A DNA stretch of 64,000 nucleotides from Streptococcus suis (GTDB lineage Bacteria > Bacillota > Bacilli > Lactobacillales > Streptococcaceae), in contig NZ_POQQ01000060.1 in assembly GCF_002964575.1 (NCBI RefSeq), forward strand, positions 81,324-145,323. Direction: 5' to 3'. Numbering within the stretch: position 1 is the first letter of the stretch; every line of letters begins with the position of its first letter. Both the position numbers and the translations under genes were made by a program. Below the pieces are notes generated by a model, which was not told where the DNA came from, made no database searches, and saw nothing but the letters and a program-made list of their open reading frames with translations. This document shows positions 54,490-63,472 of this stretch, piece by piece.

Positions 54490-55581
54490 TTATAGCAAGG
54501 CCTTGAATTGAATGTTTGAATCTTCCAAGAAGCAATCGTCAAAGCCACGTGGGTGATGGTATTCAATGCGGTCTTTGTCAAGTGGATAGGTGTACTTGCC
54601 ACCAACTTCCCAGATGAATGGATGGAAGTCGTATTGCAAGCGTTCTTTACGCATTTTCCATAGTTGCAAGATTTCATCTGTTGATGCCATAAAGTTAGAC
54701 CAGATGTCATAGTGAACAGGGATGATTACCTTAGCACGCAAGTTTTCTGCCATACGAAGAAGGTCGATTGATGTCATCTTGTCTTGGATACCGATTGGGT
54801 TATCACCATAGTTGTTGATAGCAACGTCAATGTTGAAGTCACGACCGTGTTTTGCAAAGTAGTTAGAGAAGTGTGAGTCTGCACCATGGTAAATCGTTCC
54901 GCCAGGTGTTTCAAAGACATAGTTGACTGCCTTGCGAGCCATGAGCTCATCTGTCACAGGAAGACCTGCTAGCTTGCCACCGTTTTCTTCGTAGCCTTCG
55001 ATTGGAAGAGTTACCAAACATGTACGGTCGAAGGATTCTACAGCGTGTACCTTGATGTCTTTGAATTCAAAGCTGTCGCCTGGTGCGATACGGATGATAC
55101 GGTCAGCTGGAACGCCCCATTTTTCCCAGATATCGCCACTTTCAACTGGTCCTACAAATTTGACATGGTCTAATTTTGGATTGTTGATGATAGCAGCTGC
55201 AGTGCTGATGTCCATGTGGTCGCTGTGTACGTGTGATACAAGGTAGTAGTCCAATTCATTGATAGCGAATGGATCGATAACCATTGGTTGTACACGCAAG
55301 TTTGGTTGCAATTTGCGCACACCTGCCATGTTAGCCATTTGGTGACCCCAAACCATATCTTTTACTTTTTTAGTTGACTTACCGCGAGATGACCAAAGGT
55401 CCATCACCACGTTCGCACCACCTGGTGTCTTAATCCAAACACCACAGTTACCAAGCCACCACATAGCAAAGTTGCCTTCTGGCACTACTTCTTCTTCAAT
55501 TTCTTCATTAAGCCAAGTTCCCCACTCTGGGAAAGTTGAAAGAATCCATGATTCTCTTGTAATATCTTGAACTTTAGCCAT
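54490..55581 (-). CDS. ulaG: L-ascorbate-6-phosphate lactonase
   Basis: A 363-residue metallo-beta-lactamase-fold enzyme that opens ascorbate-6-phosphate to 3-keto-L-gulonate-6-phosphate. Metal motif HVHSDHMD near residue 117, WWLGNCGVWIKTPGGANVVMDLW near residue 43, and HGADSHFSN near residue 230. It is transcribed alone from a promoter whose 39-bp operator matches the one before ulaA, so it is co-regulated with the PTS. Confidence 0.93.
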   Translation of the reverse strand: MAKVQDITRESWILSTFPEWGTWLNEEIEEEVVPEGNFAMWWLGNCGVWIKTPGGANVVMDLWSSRGKSTKKVKDMVWGHQMANMAGVRKLQPNLRVQPMVIDPFAINELDYYLVSHVHSDHMDISTAAAIINNPKLDHVKFVGPVESGDIWEKWGVPADRIIRIAPGDSFEFKDIKVHAVESFDRTCLVTLPIEGYEENGGKLAGLPVTDELMARKAVNYVFETPGGTIYHGADSHFSNYFAKHGRDFNIDVAINNYGDNPIGIQDKMTSIDLLRMAENLRAKVIIPVHYDIWSNFMASTDEILQLWKMRKERLQYDFHPFIWEVGGKYTYPLDKDRIEYHHPRGFDDCFLEDSNIQFKALL

Positions 55582-55623
55582 TTTTCATTCCTCCTATAAG
55601 GCTGATTGTATTTCTATGTTTCT

Positions 55624-55690
55624 AGTATATGCGCAAAAGGTCACAAAAAAAAGACCAAATAAAACACAGGCTTGTGTTCACATTTGGACT
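55624..55690 (-). promoter_or_regulatory. ulaG promoter and UlaR operator (copy 1)
   Basis: TATACT (55624-55629). Exactly 22 nt upstream of it lies a 39-bp double palindrome (55652-55690): outer AGTCCAA/TTGGTCT, inner AACACA-AGCC-TGTGTT. Same element and same distance before ulaA. No good -35 box, in line with activator dependence. Confidence 0.75.
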
Positions 55691-55711
55691 TTAAGGCTTA
55701 GGCAAGCAAAA

Positions 55712-57400
55712 TCAGTACAAATCTGTTTCAATGTCGCGACTAGATACATTTGACAGCAGTTCATTACTGATGAGCTTTTGCAGTCTGCCTTTGAGTTCTT
55801 GGACTGTCTTTCCATCTGATAAATAGCCAGCCAAGAGCTTATCTAACTCTACTGCAAATCCCTGTTTCTCATCAGACAGGCTACGGTATTTGGCAAAGTG
55901 GGTGAGATTGAGTACGTCATCGAAATCCAAGATTGGATGGACCCGTACCAGTGGGAAATCCGTTTCCAAACCCTCACTAGTTGTAATTAAGAAATCTACT
56001 TCCAACAAATCTTCAACACTTTTAAATTGCTCCGTAGTAAAAACTGCTCCAATTTTCTTGTCAGGCAAATGATGCTGGCACTGTCTATAGAGCAGGCGTT
56101 GAACAGAAACTCCCTCATCACAGATTAGATAGATGTTTTGGCTCTGTACCTTGCGGGTTCCACTTCGGCGAATAGCCCCTCCTAGATGAATGGTCAGATA
56201 GGCAATGTCCTCATCTGTCAGCTCAATCTCCCATTCCTCCTCTAATATCTTGCCGGAAATTTGGGTAACAGCAAACAGGGTGCTATATTTTTCCTGGATT
56301 TGCTTGACCATTGGATTTTTTGATAAAATCCCATAGGTCTTTCTGAAGAGTAGGGCCTTACAGTGAGCCAAGAGATGTCTAGCTAGTTCCTCTGGATTTT
56401 CCAATTCAAAGGAAGAATGCACTTCAAAATGATGAATAAACCGGTCAACCACTCGTTTTAATTCAGCAAAATCTTGGCTGGTCACATGAATATCGCTATC
56501 TTTTCGATAGGATAGAAGCAAGATAGCAATCAAGGAAACCTCGATATCGTCTAGCTCCAATTCAAAACTAGACCACAGTGCCTCCTTAAAATCTTGCGCC
56601 ACCAGATACTCAATCCGTTCTCGAACCTGTTCAAATTCCTTGAGAATAGCGCGTTCTTCCAACTCATCCAACTCCATATTGCGATAGCTGAGTAAGAGAA
56701 AGGGGAGAACCTTAAGCATAAACTCAATCTCATAACGGTTGATTTTCTTCCCTAATTTCTTCTCTAAACCAGGTACCTGTTTCTGCCAAAAACGAGCCAT
56801 TTCTTCTGAGAAGAGAATTTGATAACCAACTAAATCCGATAATTTCTCTTCAAGGACTTGAAGAAAGCCCTTGTTGGCATCTGAAAAAATGCTATAAAGT
56901 AGAGAATGAACATACTGGATTTTGTTCAGGGGATGGCAAACTAAGCTATAGCCTTGGCTCTTGGACACATAGAGGGTCATCTTATATTGCTCCTGTGTCA
57001 GTTGCGATCGAATTTCATTGAGGTCATTCAAGACTGTGTTACGAGAAACCTCTGTCAGTTCCATAAGCTTTTCAATGGTTACCCGTTCGGGTGTGATACA
57101 AATGTAGACCATCATCAATTGAATACGTTCATCCATATTCATAATGTAGCTATAGGAATCAATGGAATCTAAGAGTTGGCGACAGGCTTGCTTTTGCTCT
57201 TCGGACAAGCGAATGCCTATCCGAGGCAGACTTTCCAGAGCTTCAATACCTTTTGGCAAAGAAGCATTGATTTTTTCCAAGTGGTAGTAGATTTTTCTAC
57301 GCGATTGTTGCAATTCCTTGGAAATAGCCATAATGGTTTCTGGCTCTTGGATACCAATCAAATGACGCAATAAGGCACAACTGCTTTTATCTAGTAACAC
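55712..57400 (-). CDS. ulaR: PRD-type activator of the ascorbate regulon
   Basis: A 562-residue BglG-family regulator: N-terminal helix-turn-helix units (ETIMAISKELQQSRRKIYYHLEKI near residue 20 and IEKLMELTEVSRNTVLNDLNEI near residue 110), two PRD domains (about 185-295 and 305-410, the second containing DEDIAYLTIHLGGAI), and a IIB-like domain near residue 420 (IYLICDEGVSVQRLLYRQ). No IIA domain follows. The start is GTG 57400, with AGGAGGG upstream. Its place between ulaG and ulaF and the paired operators support the role. Confidence 0.85.
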   Translation of the reverse strand: MLLDKSSCALLRHLIGIQEPETIMAISKELQQSRRKIYYHLEKINASLPKGIEALESLPRIGIRLSEEQKQACRQLLDSIDSYSYIMNMDERIQLMMVYICITPERVTIEKLMELTEVSRNTVLNDLNEIRSQLTQEQYKMTLYVSKSQGYSLVCHPLNKIQYVHSLLYSIFSDANKGFLQVLEEKLSDLVGYQILFSEEMARFWQKQVPGLEKKLGKKINRYEIEFMLKVLPFLLLSYRNMELDELEERAILKEFEQVRERIEYLVAQDFKEALWSSFELELDDIEVSLIAILLLSYRKDSDIHVTSQDFAELKRVVDRFIHHFEVHSSFELENPEELARHLLAHCKALLFRKTYGILSKNPMVKQIQEKYSTLFAVTQISGKILEEEWEIELTDEDIAYLTIHLGGAIRRSGTRKVQSQNIYLICDEGVSVQRLLYRQCQHHLPDKKIGAVFTTEQFKSVEDLLEVDFLITTSEGLETDFPLVRVHPILDFDDVLNLTHFAKYRSLSDEKQGFAVELDKLLAGYLSDGKTVQELKGRLQKLISNELLSNVSSRDIETDLY

Positions 57401-57518
57401 CGTTTTTCCCTCCTCTCTTTCTCTATCTTAACACATTTATGCACCAATTTCTAATAATTATAAAAACTGAACGTATTCGTGCATCTTCATTCAAAATTGC
57501 CGACCCCACCTAAATAGC

Positions 57519-58136
57519 TTAGTAGATACTCTTGATAATCTCCACCCGTGTAATCAAATCCCCATGCATATTGTCAATCCGTAGAGCTACATTTTTCAGA
57601 TAGACACAGGCACCGATAGCAATGGTCTTTTCTTCTTCTTTCAACTTACGAGTAACAAAATCTCGCAAGGTTTCAGTTCCCTCGCTAGGGATTTTTACCC
57701 GGGCAATGATATTGGCAACCCTGACCTTCTGGCTGGCCCGCATGATGATGTTGTTGGAATCATCAAACTGGATAAAGAGGTATTTTCTCACTGCAAATAA
57801 GATGGCAACCGACACAATACCAATCAGGTAATCCATACTAGACCCATGTTCCACAATCAGTTGACGAGCAATGGCAACCAAGAGCACCTCGATGACAGTA
57901 CTAGGGGATTGTTTACAGAGCATCTTGATGAACTCGACCCCGACTGCCAAAGTCATAGCCTTGCTTAAAAAACTCTGGATAAAGTTATCCGCTTGAATAC
58001 CACCCGTCAGTGAACCAACTAAATCCGCCAACAACAAACCTGACAGCGCTAGGAGGGCTAATCCTAAAATAGCTGATAAAATCAATTCTAGATAGTAGGC
58101 AACCTCTGTCAGACTATCTTGTAAAAACTTTCTCAT
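57519..58136 (-). CDS. PsiE-like membrane protein inside the ula cluster
   Basis: A 205-residue protein. Residues about 15-130 contain four hydrophobic helices resembling the PsiE family (ELILSAILGLALLALSGLLL, EFIKMLCKQSPSTVIEVLLVAIARQLIVEH). The last 70 residues look like a TrkA-C-type soluble domain (VRVANIIARVKIPS). I chose ATG 58136. It lies between ulaR and ulaF, separated by a long repeat-rich spacer, so a role in ascorbate use is not shown. Confidence 0.6.
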   Translation of the reverse strand: MRKFLQDSLTEVAYYLELILSAILGLALLALSGLLLADLVGSLTGGIQADNFIQSFLSKAMTLAVGVEFIKMLCKQSPSTVIEVLLVAIARQLIVEHGSSMDYLIGIVSVAILFAVRKYLFIQFDDSNNIIMRASQKVRVANIIARVKIPSEGTETLRDFVTRKLKEEEKTIAIGACVYLKNVALRIDNMHGDLITRVEIIKSIY

Positions 58137-58151
58137 GTCCTCTCCTTTCAA

Positions 58152-58440
58152 AAAAAGAGGCTGGACCCAAGCCCAGCAACACTTCTCAAAGTTTGCGCCA
58201 AAATATCAGCGCAGTGGTTGATTGGGTTTAACAGTCCAGTGGACTGTTAAAGGTTGGAGATAAGATTTGCAAAGTAAATATCCTTAATTCGCGTTTTACA
58301 CTCCAAATCTGACCTAATCAACTGTGCGGGGGTGGGACTAAAACGGTCTGGGAATAGACCGTTTTAGCTCAACAACTTAAAATTAGAGCTTGTTGACGAA
58401 CTCTTCTATGATCGGTCAAGTTCTTTCCCACTCCCTCTCA
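58152..58440. repeat. Palindrome-rich intergenic region
   Basis: About 330 nt without a gene. It starts with AAGAGGCTGG, also found near 63518. It contains a perfect palindrome AACAGTCCA-G-TGGACTGTT (58229-58247) and a stem AAACGGTCT..AGACCGTTT near 58338-58361. Looks like a degenerate intergenic repeat; it may also end the ulaF transcript. Confidence 0.5.
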
Positions 58441-58472
58441 TTCTTCTAATCGTTTTTGGCTAGAAACAAAGC

Positions 58473-59189
58473 TTAGTGTTCATCACCTTTTTGTCCGTAG
58501 TAGGCATTTGGACCGTGCTTACGGAGATAGTGCTTGTCCATGATATAGCTTGGTGCTGGTTCCACCCGCGGATTGATTTGTTCTGTGTAGCGGTTCATCC
58601 GAGCCACTTCTTCTAGGACAACACTGTGGTAAACTGCCTGGGCAGGGTCCTTGCCCCAAGTGAATGGACCGTGATTGCGGACAACAATCCCTGGTACTGC
58701 AACTGGGTCAATACCACGACGCTCAAATTCCTCAATGATGACTGAGCCTGTTTCTTTTTCATAGGCAGTATTCACTTCTTCGGCCGTCAAAGAACGGGCA
58801 CATGGTACTGGACCGTAGAAATAGTCTGCGTGCGTTGTTCCATAAAATGGAATGTCGCGACCAGCCTGAGCCCAACCAACTGCTTCTGTCGAATGTGTAT
58901 GGACAACGGCGTGTACATTTGGCCAAGCCTTGTAGAGAGCAACGTGGGTCGCCAAGTCAGAAGAAGGATTGAGATCTCCTTCCACTACATTTCCATCCAA
59001 GTCAGTCACCACCATGTTTTCTGGTGACAATTTTTCATAATCCACACCAGAAGGCTTGATAACAATGCGACCAAGTTCACGGCAGACTTCTGATACGTTA
59101 CCCCAGGTGAATTTGACAAGACCGTGGGCAGGTAGAGCGATGTTGGCTTCATAGACCCGTTGGCGCATTTCCTGTAAATCTTTTGGCAT
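58473..59189 (-). CDS. ulaF: L-ribulose-5-phosphate 4-epimerase
   Basis: A 238-residue class II aldolase-family epimerase making D-xylulose-5-phosphate, the last step of ascorbate breakdown. Zinc ligands VHTHSTEAVGWAQ near residue 95 and a C-terminal His near NHGPFTWG; KFTWGNVSE near residue 27 binds the phosphate. It overlaps ulaE by 1 nt (TAATG) and ends the ulaA-F run. Confidence 0.93.
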   Translation of the reverse strand: MPKDLQEMRQRVYEANIALPAHGLVKFTWGNVSEVCRELGRIVIKPSGVDYEKLSPENMVVTDLDGNVVEGDLNPSSDLATHVALYKAWPNVHAVVHTHSTEAVGWAQAGRDIPFYGTTHADYFYGPVPCARSLTAEEVNTAYEKETGSVIIEEFERRGIDPVAVPGIVVRNHGPFTWGKDPAQAVYHSVVLEEVARMNRYTEQINPRVEPAPSYIMDKHYLRKHGPNAYYGQKGDEH

Positions 59190-60052
59190 TAGTTCAACCC
59201 CGCTTTCTCAATCAATGGATAGAGGAAAGCCTGTGCTTCTTTAATGGCTGCACGTGTTTCCTCAACCGTTTCACAATTCTCTGACCACATTTCAATCAAG
59301 AATGGACCTTGGTAGTTGGTCTTTTTCAAGACTGCAAACATATTTTCCCAGTCCACACAGCCCTGACCGAATGGTACATCGCGGAATTGACCTTTGGAGT
59401 TCTCGGTTACCGCATAGGTATCTTTGAGGTGAAGGGCTGCAATAGAGCGGTGTCCCAGATAAAATTCGCTATAAATGTCATTGTGCCAAGCAGACACGTT
59501 TCCAGTATCTGGATAAACAAAGAGATATGGTGAGTCAATTTCCTTCTCAACTGCTAGATATTTTTCAATGGAGTTGATAAATGGATCATCCATAATCTCG
59601 ATGGCCAACATAACCTGAGCCTGTTCTGCCCAGTCGCAAGCCTTGCGGAGATTCTTGATGAAACGTTCTCTAGTTTCAGGCGACTTTTCCTCATAGTAAA
59701 CATCGTAACCAGCCAACTGGATGACACGGACACCCAAGTCCTGAGCTAGTTCGATACACTGTTTCATGGTTTCTAGCGACTTAGCTTCAAGAGCAGGGTC
59801 ATTAGAACCAAGCGGATAACGACGATGACCTGAGAAACAGATGGTCGGAATGCGGACACCTGTTTCATAAATTGCTTTGACCAAGTCTAAACGCTCTTCC
59901 TTGGTCCATTCCAAACGAGCCAAGCGAGCATCGCTCTCATCCACCGACATTTCCACAAAGTCGAAACCTAATTCTTTGGCAAACTCCAAACGCTCTTTCC
60001 ATGTGAAATGCTTAGGCGTTGCCTTTTCATATATTCCGATTGGTCGTGCCAT
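59189..60052 (-). CDS. ulaE: L-ribulose/L-xylulose-5-phosphate 3-epimerase
   Basis: A 287-residue TIM-barrel epimerase. Typical segments: GIYEKATPKHFTWKERLEFAKELGFDFVEMSVDE split by a short loop, CFSGHRRYPLGS near residue 73, and LHLKDTYAV near residue 210. It converts L-xylulose-5-phosphate to L-ribulose-5-phosphate between UlaD and UlaF. It lies 5 nt after ulaD. Confidence 0.93.
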   Translation of the reverse strand: MARPIGIYEKATPKHFTWKERLEFAKELGFDFVEMSVDESDARLARLEWTKEERLDLVKAIYETGVRIPTICFSGHRRYPLGSNDPALEAKSLETMKQCIELAQDLGVRVIQLAGYDVYYEEKSPETRERFIKNLRKACDWAEQAQVMLAIEIMDDPFINSIEKYLAVEKEIDSPYLFVYPDTGNVSAWHNDIYSEFYLGHRSIAALHLKDTYAVTENSKGQFRDVPFGQGCVDWENMFAVLKKTNYQGPFLIEMWSENCETVEETRAAIKEAQAFLYPLIEKAGLN

Positions 60053-60057
60053 AGGCC

Positions 60058-60723
60058 TTACCCCCAGATACGACGGATTTCGTCTTTGAATTCACGCGCT
60101 GCAGCTGCTGGATCTGCTGCTTCTGTAATACCGCGACCTGCGATAAAGGTAAAGACATCTACTCCCTCAAAGAGTTTAAGGGTATCCACATCCAAACCAC
60201 CTGTCACAGAAACGCGGAAGCCCATGTCAACCAATTTTTTCACTTTATTGAGGTCTTTTTCACCCCAGGTTTCGCCAGCAAGGAGGGCGTCACGCGATTG
60301 GTGATAAATCGCTTGGGAAATGCCTGCGTCCAACCAAAGTTGAGCCTGTTCATAAGTCCAGTCACCGTAAAGCTCGATTTGGATTTCACCCTTGTCGCCA
60401 CGCACTTCCTTGATAGCCTTCAAAGCCGCTTCCATGGTTGGAATGGTCGCAGAACAGATACAAGTCATCCAGTCTGCACCGCGAACGGCATTATTTTTAG
60501 CTACAGTACCACCCGCATCCGCACACTTGGTATCTGCAACGATGATTTTGTCTGGGAAGAGGTTACGAAGAACTTCCACCAATTCGCTACCAACTTGGAG
60601 CAAGCAAACCGTACCTGCTTCAATCACGTCAACTTCATGACCAACAGACACAGCAGCCTTAATCGCTCCTTGCAAATCTGAGTGATCCAATGCAACCTGT
60701 AGATTTGGGATATGTTTTGTCAT
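60058..60723 (-). CDS. ulaD: 3-keto-L-gulonate-6-phosphate decarboxylase
   Basis: A 221-residue orotidine-decarboxylase-superfamily enzyme giving L-xylulose-5-phosphate and CO2. Active-site segments VDVIEAGTVCLLQ near residue 32, IIVADTKCADAGGTVAK near residue 60, and VSVTGGLDVDTLKLF near residue 172. Gene order and strand fit the ula operon. Confidence 0.93.
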   Translation of the reverse strand: MTKHIPNLQVALDHSDLQGAIKAAVSVGHEVDVIEAGTVCLLQVGSELVEVLRNLFPDKIIVADTKCADAGGTVAKNNAVRGADWMTCICSATIPTMEAALKAIKEVRGDKGEIQIELYGDWTYEQAQLWLDAGISQAIYHQSRDALLAGETWGEKDLNKVKKLVDMGFRVSVTGGLDVDTLKLFEGVDVFTFIAGRGITEAADPAAAAREFKDEIRRIWG

Positions 60724-60755
60724 AATACTATTACCAAGAAGGAATAGCAGACTGA

Positions 60756-60778
60756 ACAGTCTAGTTTATCCAGACTGT
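60756..60778 (-). other. Stem-loop in the ulaC-ulaD spacer
   Basis: ACAGTCT/AGACTGT, 7 bp with a 9-nt loop in a 118-nt spacer, no T run. Could mark processing or stability control of the ula mRNA. Confidence 0.4.
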
Positions 60779-60841
60779 CAGACCTTGCTACTCTACTTCA
60801 ATTCCTTTCATTTATATCTATGTCAATTTCTTGTCGTCAGA

Positions 60842-61327
60842 TTAGCTTTCCAAGTCTAAACCTTCTAAGTATGGGCTATTTTTAGACTCTTCAACCATTG
60901 CCAATACTTCTTCTGGAGTTTTGCAAGCAATCAAACGCTCGATGGAATTTTCCAATTCGAAGAGGGCGATGATTTGAGGGATAGCTACTGAAGTATGGAT
61001 TTTTGGATCTGTCGCTGCAAGTGTCAAGAGGACAGAAACTTCCTTACCATCTGAGAAGGCTACTGGTTTTGTCAAGGTAATCAAGGCAAAAGAGTCTTTC
61101 AAGACACCGACACCAGCCTGGGCATGAGGCATAGCCATACCTGGCATAAGCACATAGTAGGGACCGTATTCTTCAGTTGATGCGATAATAGCATCGTAGT
61201 ATTCCTCAGTCGCTGCACCGCTTTCAATCAAAGGCTCAACTGCCAAGTGAACAGCTTCCTGCCAAGTCTCTGCTGTCAATCCCAAGCGGATAGAATTGTT
61301 TTCAATAAATGCTTTCTGTAAATTCAT
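60842..61327 (-). CDS. ulaC: PTS ascorbate IIA component
   Basis: A 161-residue mannitol/fructose-class IIA protein. The phosphorylated His is in MPGMAMPHAQAGVG near residue 85. It passes phosphate from HPr to UlaB. It lies in the ulaA-ulaB-ulaC order. Confidence 0.92.
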   Translation of the reverse strand: MNLQKAFIENNSIRLGLTAETWQEAVHLAVEPLIESGAATEEYYDAIIASTEEYGPYYVLMPGMAMPHAQAGVGVLKDSFALITLTKPVAFSDGKEVSVLLTLAATDPKIHTSVAIPQIIALFELENSIERLIACKTPEEVLAMVEESKNSPYLEGLDLES

Positions 61328-61345
61328 GTTGTTCTCCTCTCTATG

Positions 61346-61378
61346 TGAAAGGGGATGGGAAGAAATCCCGCCCCCTTT
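61346..61378 (-). other. GC-rich stem-loop between ulaB and ulaC
   Basis: An imperfect stem (AAAGGGG..GGGA / TCCC..CCCCTTT) without a following T run in the 56-nt spacer. Likely lowers expression of, or protects, one side of the operon. Confidence 0.4.
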
Positions 61379-61383
61379 TTCAA

Positions 61384-61662
61384 TTACAATACTTGACTAA
61401 GTTTTGTCTTGATTTCGTTGTCGTCCATGAGGTTGTCAAGACCAACCAAATGACCATTTGTACGACCTTCCAATTCTGCGATTAAGTGATTAGAAGCAAC
61501 CACAATGTCATAACCTGCTGCCAAGCCTTTTGCTTCACCTACTGAGCAAGAAGCAGATTGGAAATCTGTTACACCGAGTTGACGAAGAGCATTTTCAACC
61601 TTCATCTTGATAACCATGGATGAACCCATGCCATTACCACAAGCTGTTAATACCTTAACCAT
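61384..61662 (-). CDS. ulaB: PTS ascorbate IIB component
   Basis: A 92-residue lactose/chitobiose-like IIB fold. The phosphorylated Cys is in KVLTACGNGMGSSMVIKM at residue 8. It carries phosphate to the sugar at UlaA. Confidence 0.93.
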   Translation of the reverse strand: MVKVLTACGNGMGSSMVIKMKVENALRQLGVTDFQSASCSVGEAKGLAAGYDIVVASNHLIAELEGRTNGHLVGLDNLMDDNEIKTKLSQVL

Positions 61663-61784
61663 ATTGTTTTCTCCTTGTTTTTTTATAAAATATATTTTGT
61701 TGTTTTCTTAATGAACTAAGTAATAAATGAAGTTTTGTTCTGTTGATTTTCGAAGCGCTTCCGTCTTTCAATTTACTGAAGTAG

Positions 61785-61886
61785 CACTCAATGAAAATCA
61801 GAAGCAGACTAGGAAACGCAGCCGACGGTAGAACTAGAGTTCACCAAGGCAAGTTGACGACGTATCCTTTTGATTTTCGAAGAGTG
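61785..61886. repeat. BOX-like intergenic repeat
   Basis: 102 bp bounded by inverted ends CACTCAATGAAAATCA and CACTCTTCGAAAATCA, the sequence style of streptococcal BOX elements (boxA and boxC ends with a variable centre). The right end touches the ulaA stop codon (61887-61889). It separates ulaA from ulaB by 224 nt. Confidence 0.75.
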
Positions 61887-63335
61887 TTAGTCTGCTTGCG
61901 CCTCACCGCGATAGTAAGCTTCCTTATCTTTTGCTTTTGCAAATTGAAGTTGTGGGATAGCCAACAAGAAGAGGCAGACAAGAACATAACCAGCAACACC
62001 GAGGTATTTGAAGGCATAACCGAATGGCAACCATGGGATTTCGAAGTCGATGTTTCCGTGGTAACCACCGCTCAATTCAAGCAAGCCGACGCAGACTGCA
62101 CCAAGGGCTACTTGAAGGACACCTGAGAGGAAGGAAAGGATTGCTGCTGCTTTCCAACCACCACGTTTGTCAGCGTAAACTGCGATAGCTGCGTTATCGA
62201 AGAATACAGGTACGAAACCAGTGATGATAAGGATTGGGCTCTTGAAGACGATCAAGAGAACGATGGTAATCAATTGACCAACCAAACCGAAGGCAAAGCC
62301 TGAAAGAACTGCGTTAGATGAACCGAAGCCATAAGAAGCCGCAACGTCCACCGCTGGGAATGAACCTGGAAGTAGTTTGCTTGAGATACCTTGGAAGGCA
62401 TTTGTCAATTCTGCTACGAACATGCGTACACCCTGCATCAAGATGAAGAGATATACTGAGAAAGTGAAGGCTGTTTGTACAACGTACATGAAGAATGCTT
62501 GTTTAGCTGGGTTGTATGGAGTGCCTGAAGTGATAACTTCTGGGTTTGCCATGATTTCTGGACCCAAGATGAACAAGATGACACCGAAGAAGACCAACAT
62601 CAAGGTTGCAGATGCAACTACTGTATCGTGGAAGATGTTGAGGAAGCTAGGCAACTTCAAGTTGTCCAAGTTTTCTTCTTTTTTACCAAGTTTTGGAGCA
62701 ATCTTATCTACAAACCAGATTGCAAATTGTTGTTGGTGACAGATGGCAAATCCACCACCACCTGTCAAGCGTTGAGTGGCTTCAACAGTCATATTTGAGC
62801 TGACTGCCCAGTAGATACCACAGATGATACCGATAGCTGCTGTACCGAATTGGTTACGAAGTCCTGGGATAAGGAAGAGCACCATCAATGAGATTGTTGC
62901 AGCTTGTTGTACCATGATGTGTCCAGTGATGAACAGAGTACGTACTTTTGTAACCTTACGAAGTGCAACCAAGAGGATGTTGACACCGAAACCAATCAAG
63001 AGAGCTGTCGTTGCTGCTGATACGAAATCAGGAAACTCTTCAGCGATTTTTCCGTTTGCTGCTGCAAGACCGAAGTAAGGGTCAATAACCGCCGCATCGA
63101 TTTGGAACTTGTGGTTCAAGGCTGCCAAGATTGGACGGAAGGTTGTTACCAAGCCACCAGCTGCTACGTTTAAAATCATGTAGCCGACAGTTGCTTTGAT
63201 AAACCCTGCAAAGACATCATGAGGCTTTTTCTTTAAGAGGGCATAACCCACCAATACCAAAAGACCTACGAAGAAGGCTGGATTCTGCAAGATGTTTTGC
63301 GAGAACCAGTTTAATGGGGTTTGAAGAAAATCCAT
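61887..63335 (-). CDS. ulaA: PTS ascorbate IIC permease
   Basis: A 482-residue permease with about 11 membrane helices that imports ascorbate as the 6-phosphate. Characteristic segments: LQTPLNWFSQNILQNPAFFVG at the start, GGFAICHQQQF near residue 195, and AASYGFGSSNAVLSGFAFG near residue 335. First gene of the ulaABCDEF operon, with its own operator and promoter upstream. Confidence 0.94.
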   Translation of the reverse strand: MDFLQTPLNWFSQNILQNPAFFVGLLVLVGYALLKKKPHDVFAGFIKATVGYMILNVAAGGLVTTFRPILAALNHKFQIDAAVIDPYFGLAAANGKIAEEFPDFVSAATTALLIGFGVNILLVALRKVTKVRTLFITGHIMVQQAATISLMVLFLIPGLRNQFGTAAIGIICGIYWAVSSNMTVEATQRLTGGGGFAICHQQQFAIWFVDKIAPKLGKKEENLDNLKLPSFLNIFHDTVVASATLMLVFFGVILFILGPEIMANPEVITSGTPYNPAKQAFFMYVVQTAFTFSVYLFILMQGVRMFVAELTNAFQGISSKLLPGSFPAVDVAASYGFGSSNAVLSGFAFGLVGQLITIVLLIVFKSPILIITGFVPVFFDNAAIAVYADKRGGWKAAAILSFLSGVLQVALGAVCVGLLELSGGYHGNIDFEIPWLPFGYAFKYLGVAGYVLVCLFLLAIPQLQFAKAKDKEAYYRGEAQAD

Positions 63336-63371
63336 TTTTCATTCTCCTTTTGAAATGATTTTTATGGTTTT

Positions 63372-63438
63372 ATTATAAATCTTGAAAGCGTAAACAAAAA
63401 GACCAAATAAAACACAGGCTTGTGTTCACTCTTGGACT
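63372..63438 (-). promoter_or_regulatory. ulaA promoter, cre site and UlaR operator (copy 2)
   Basis: TATAAT (63372-63377); a 39-bp double palindrome at 63400-63438 lies 22 nt upstream, 37 of 39 positions equal to the ulaG copy. The 22-nt gap holds TTGAAAGCGTAAACAA (63382-63397, plus strand), a full cre match, so CcpA would block the site between activator and -10. Confidence 0.8.
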
Positions 63439-63472
63439 ATTTGTCAATTTTTCTAATGTTCTATTCCAATTA

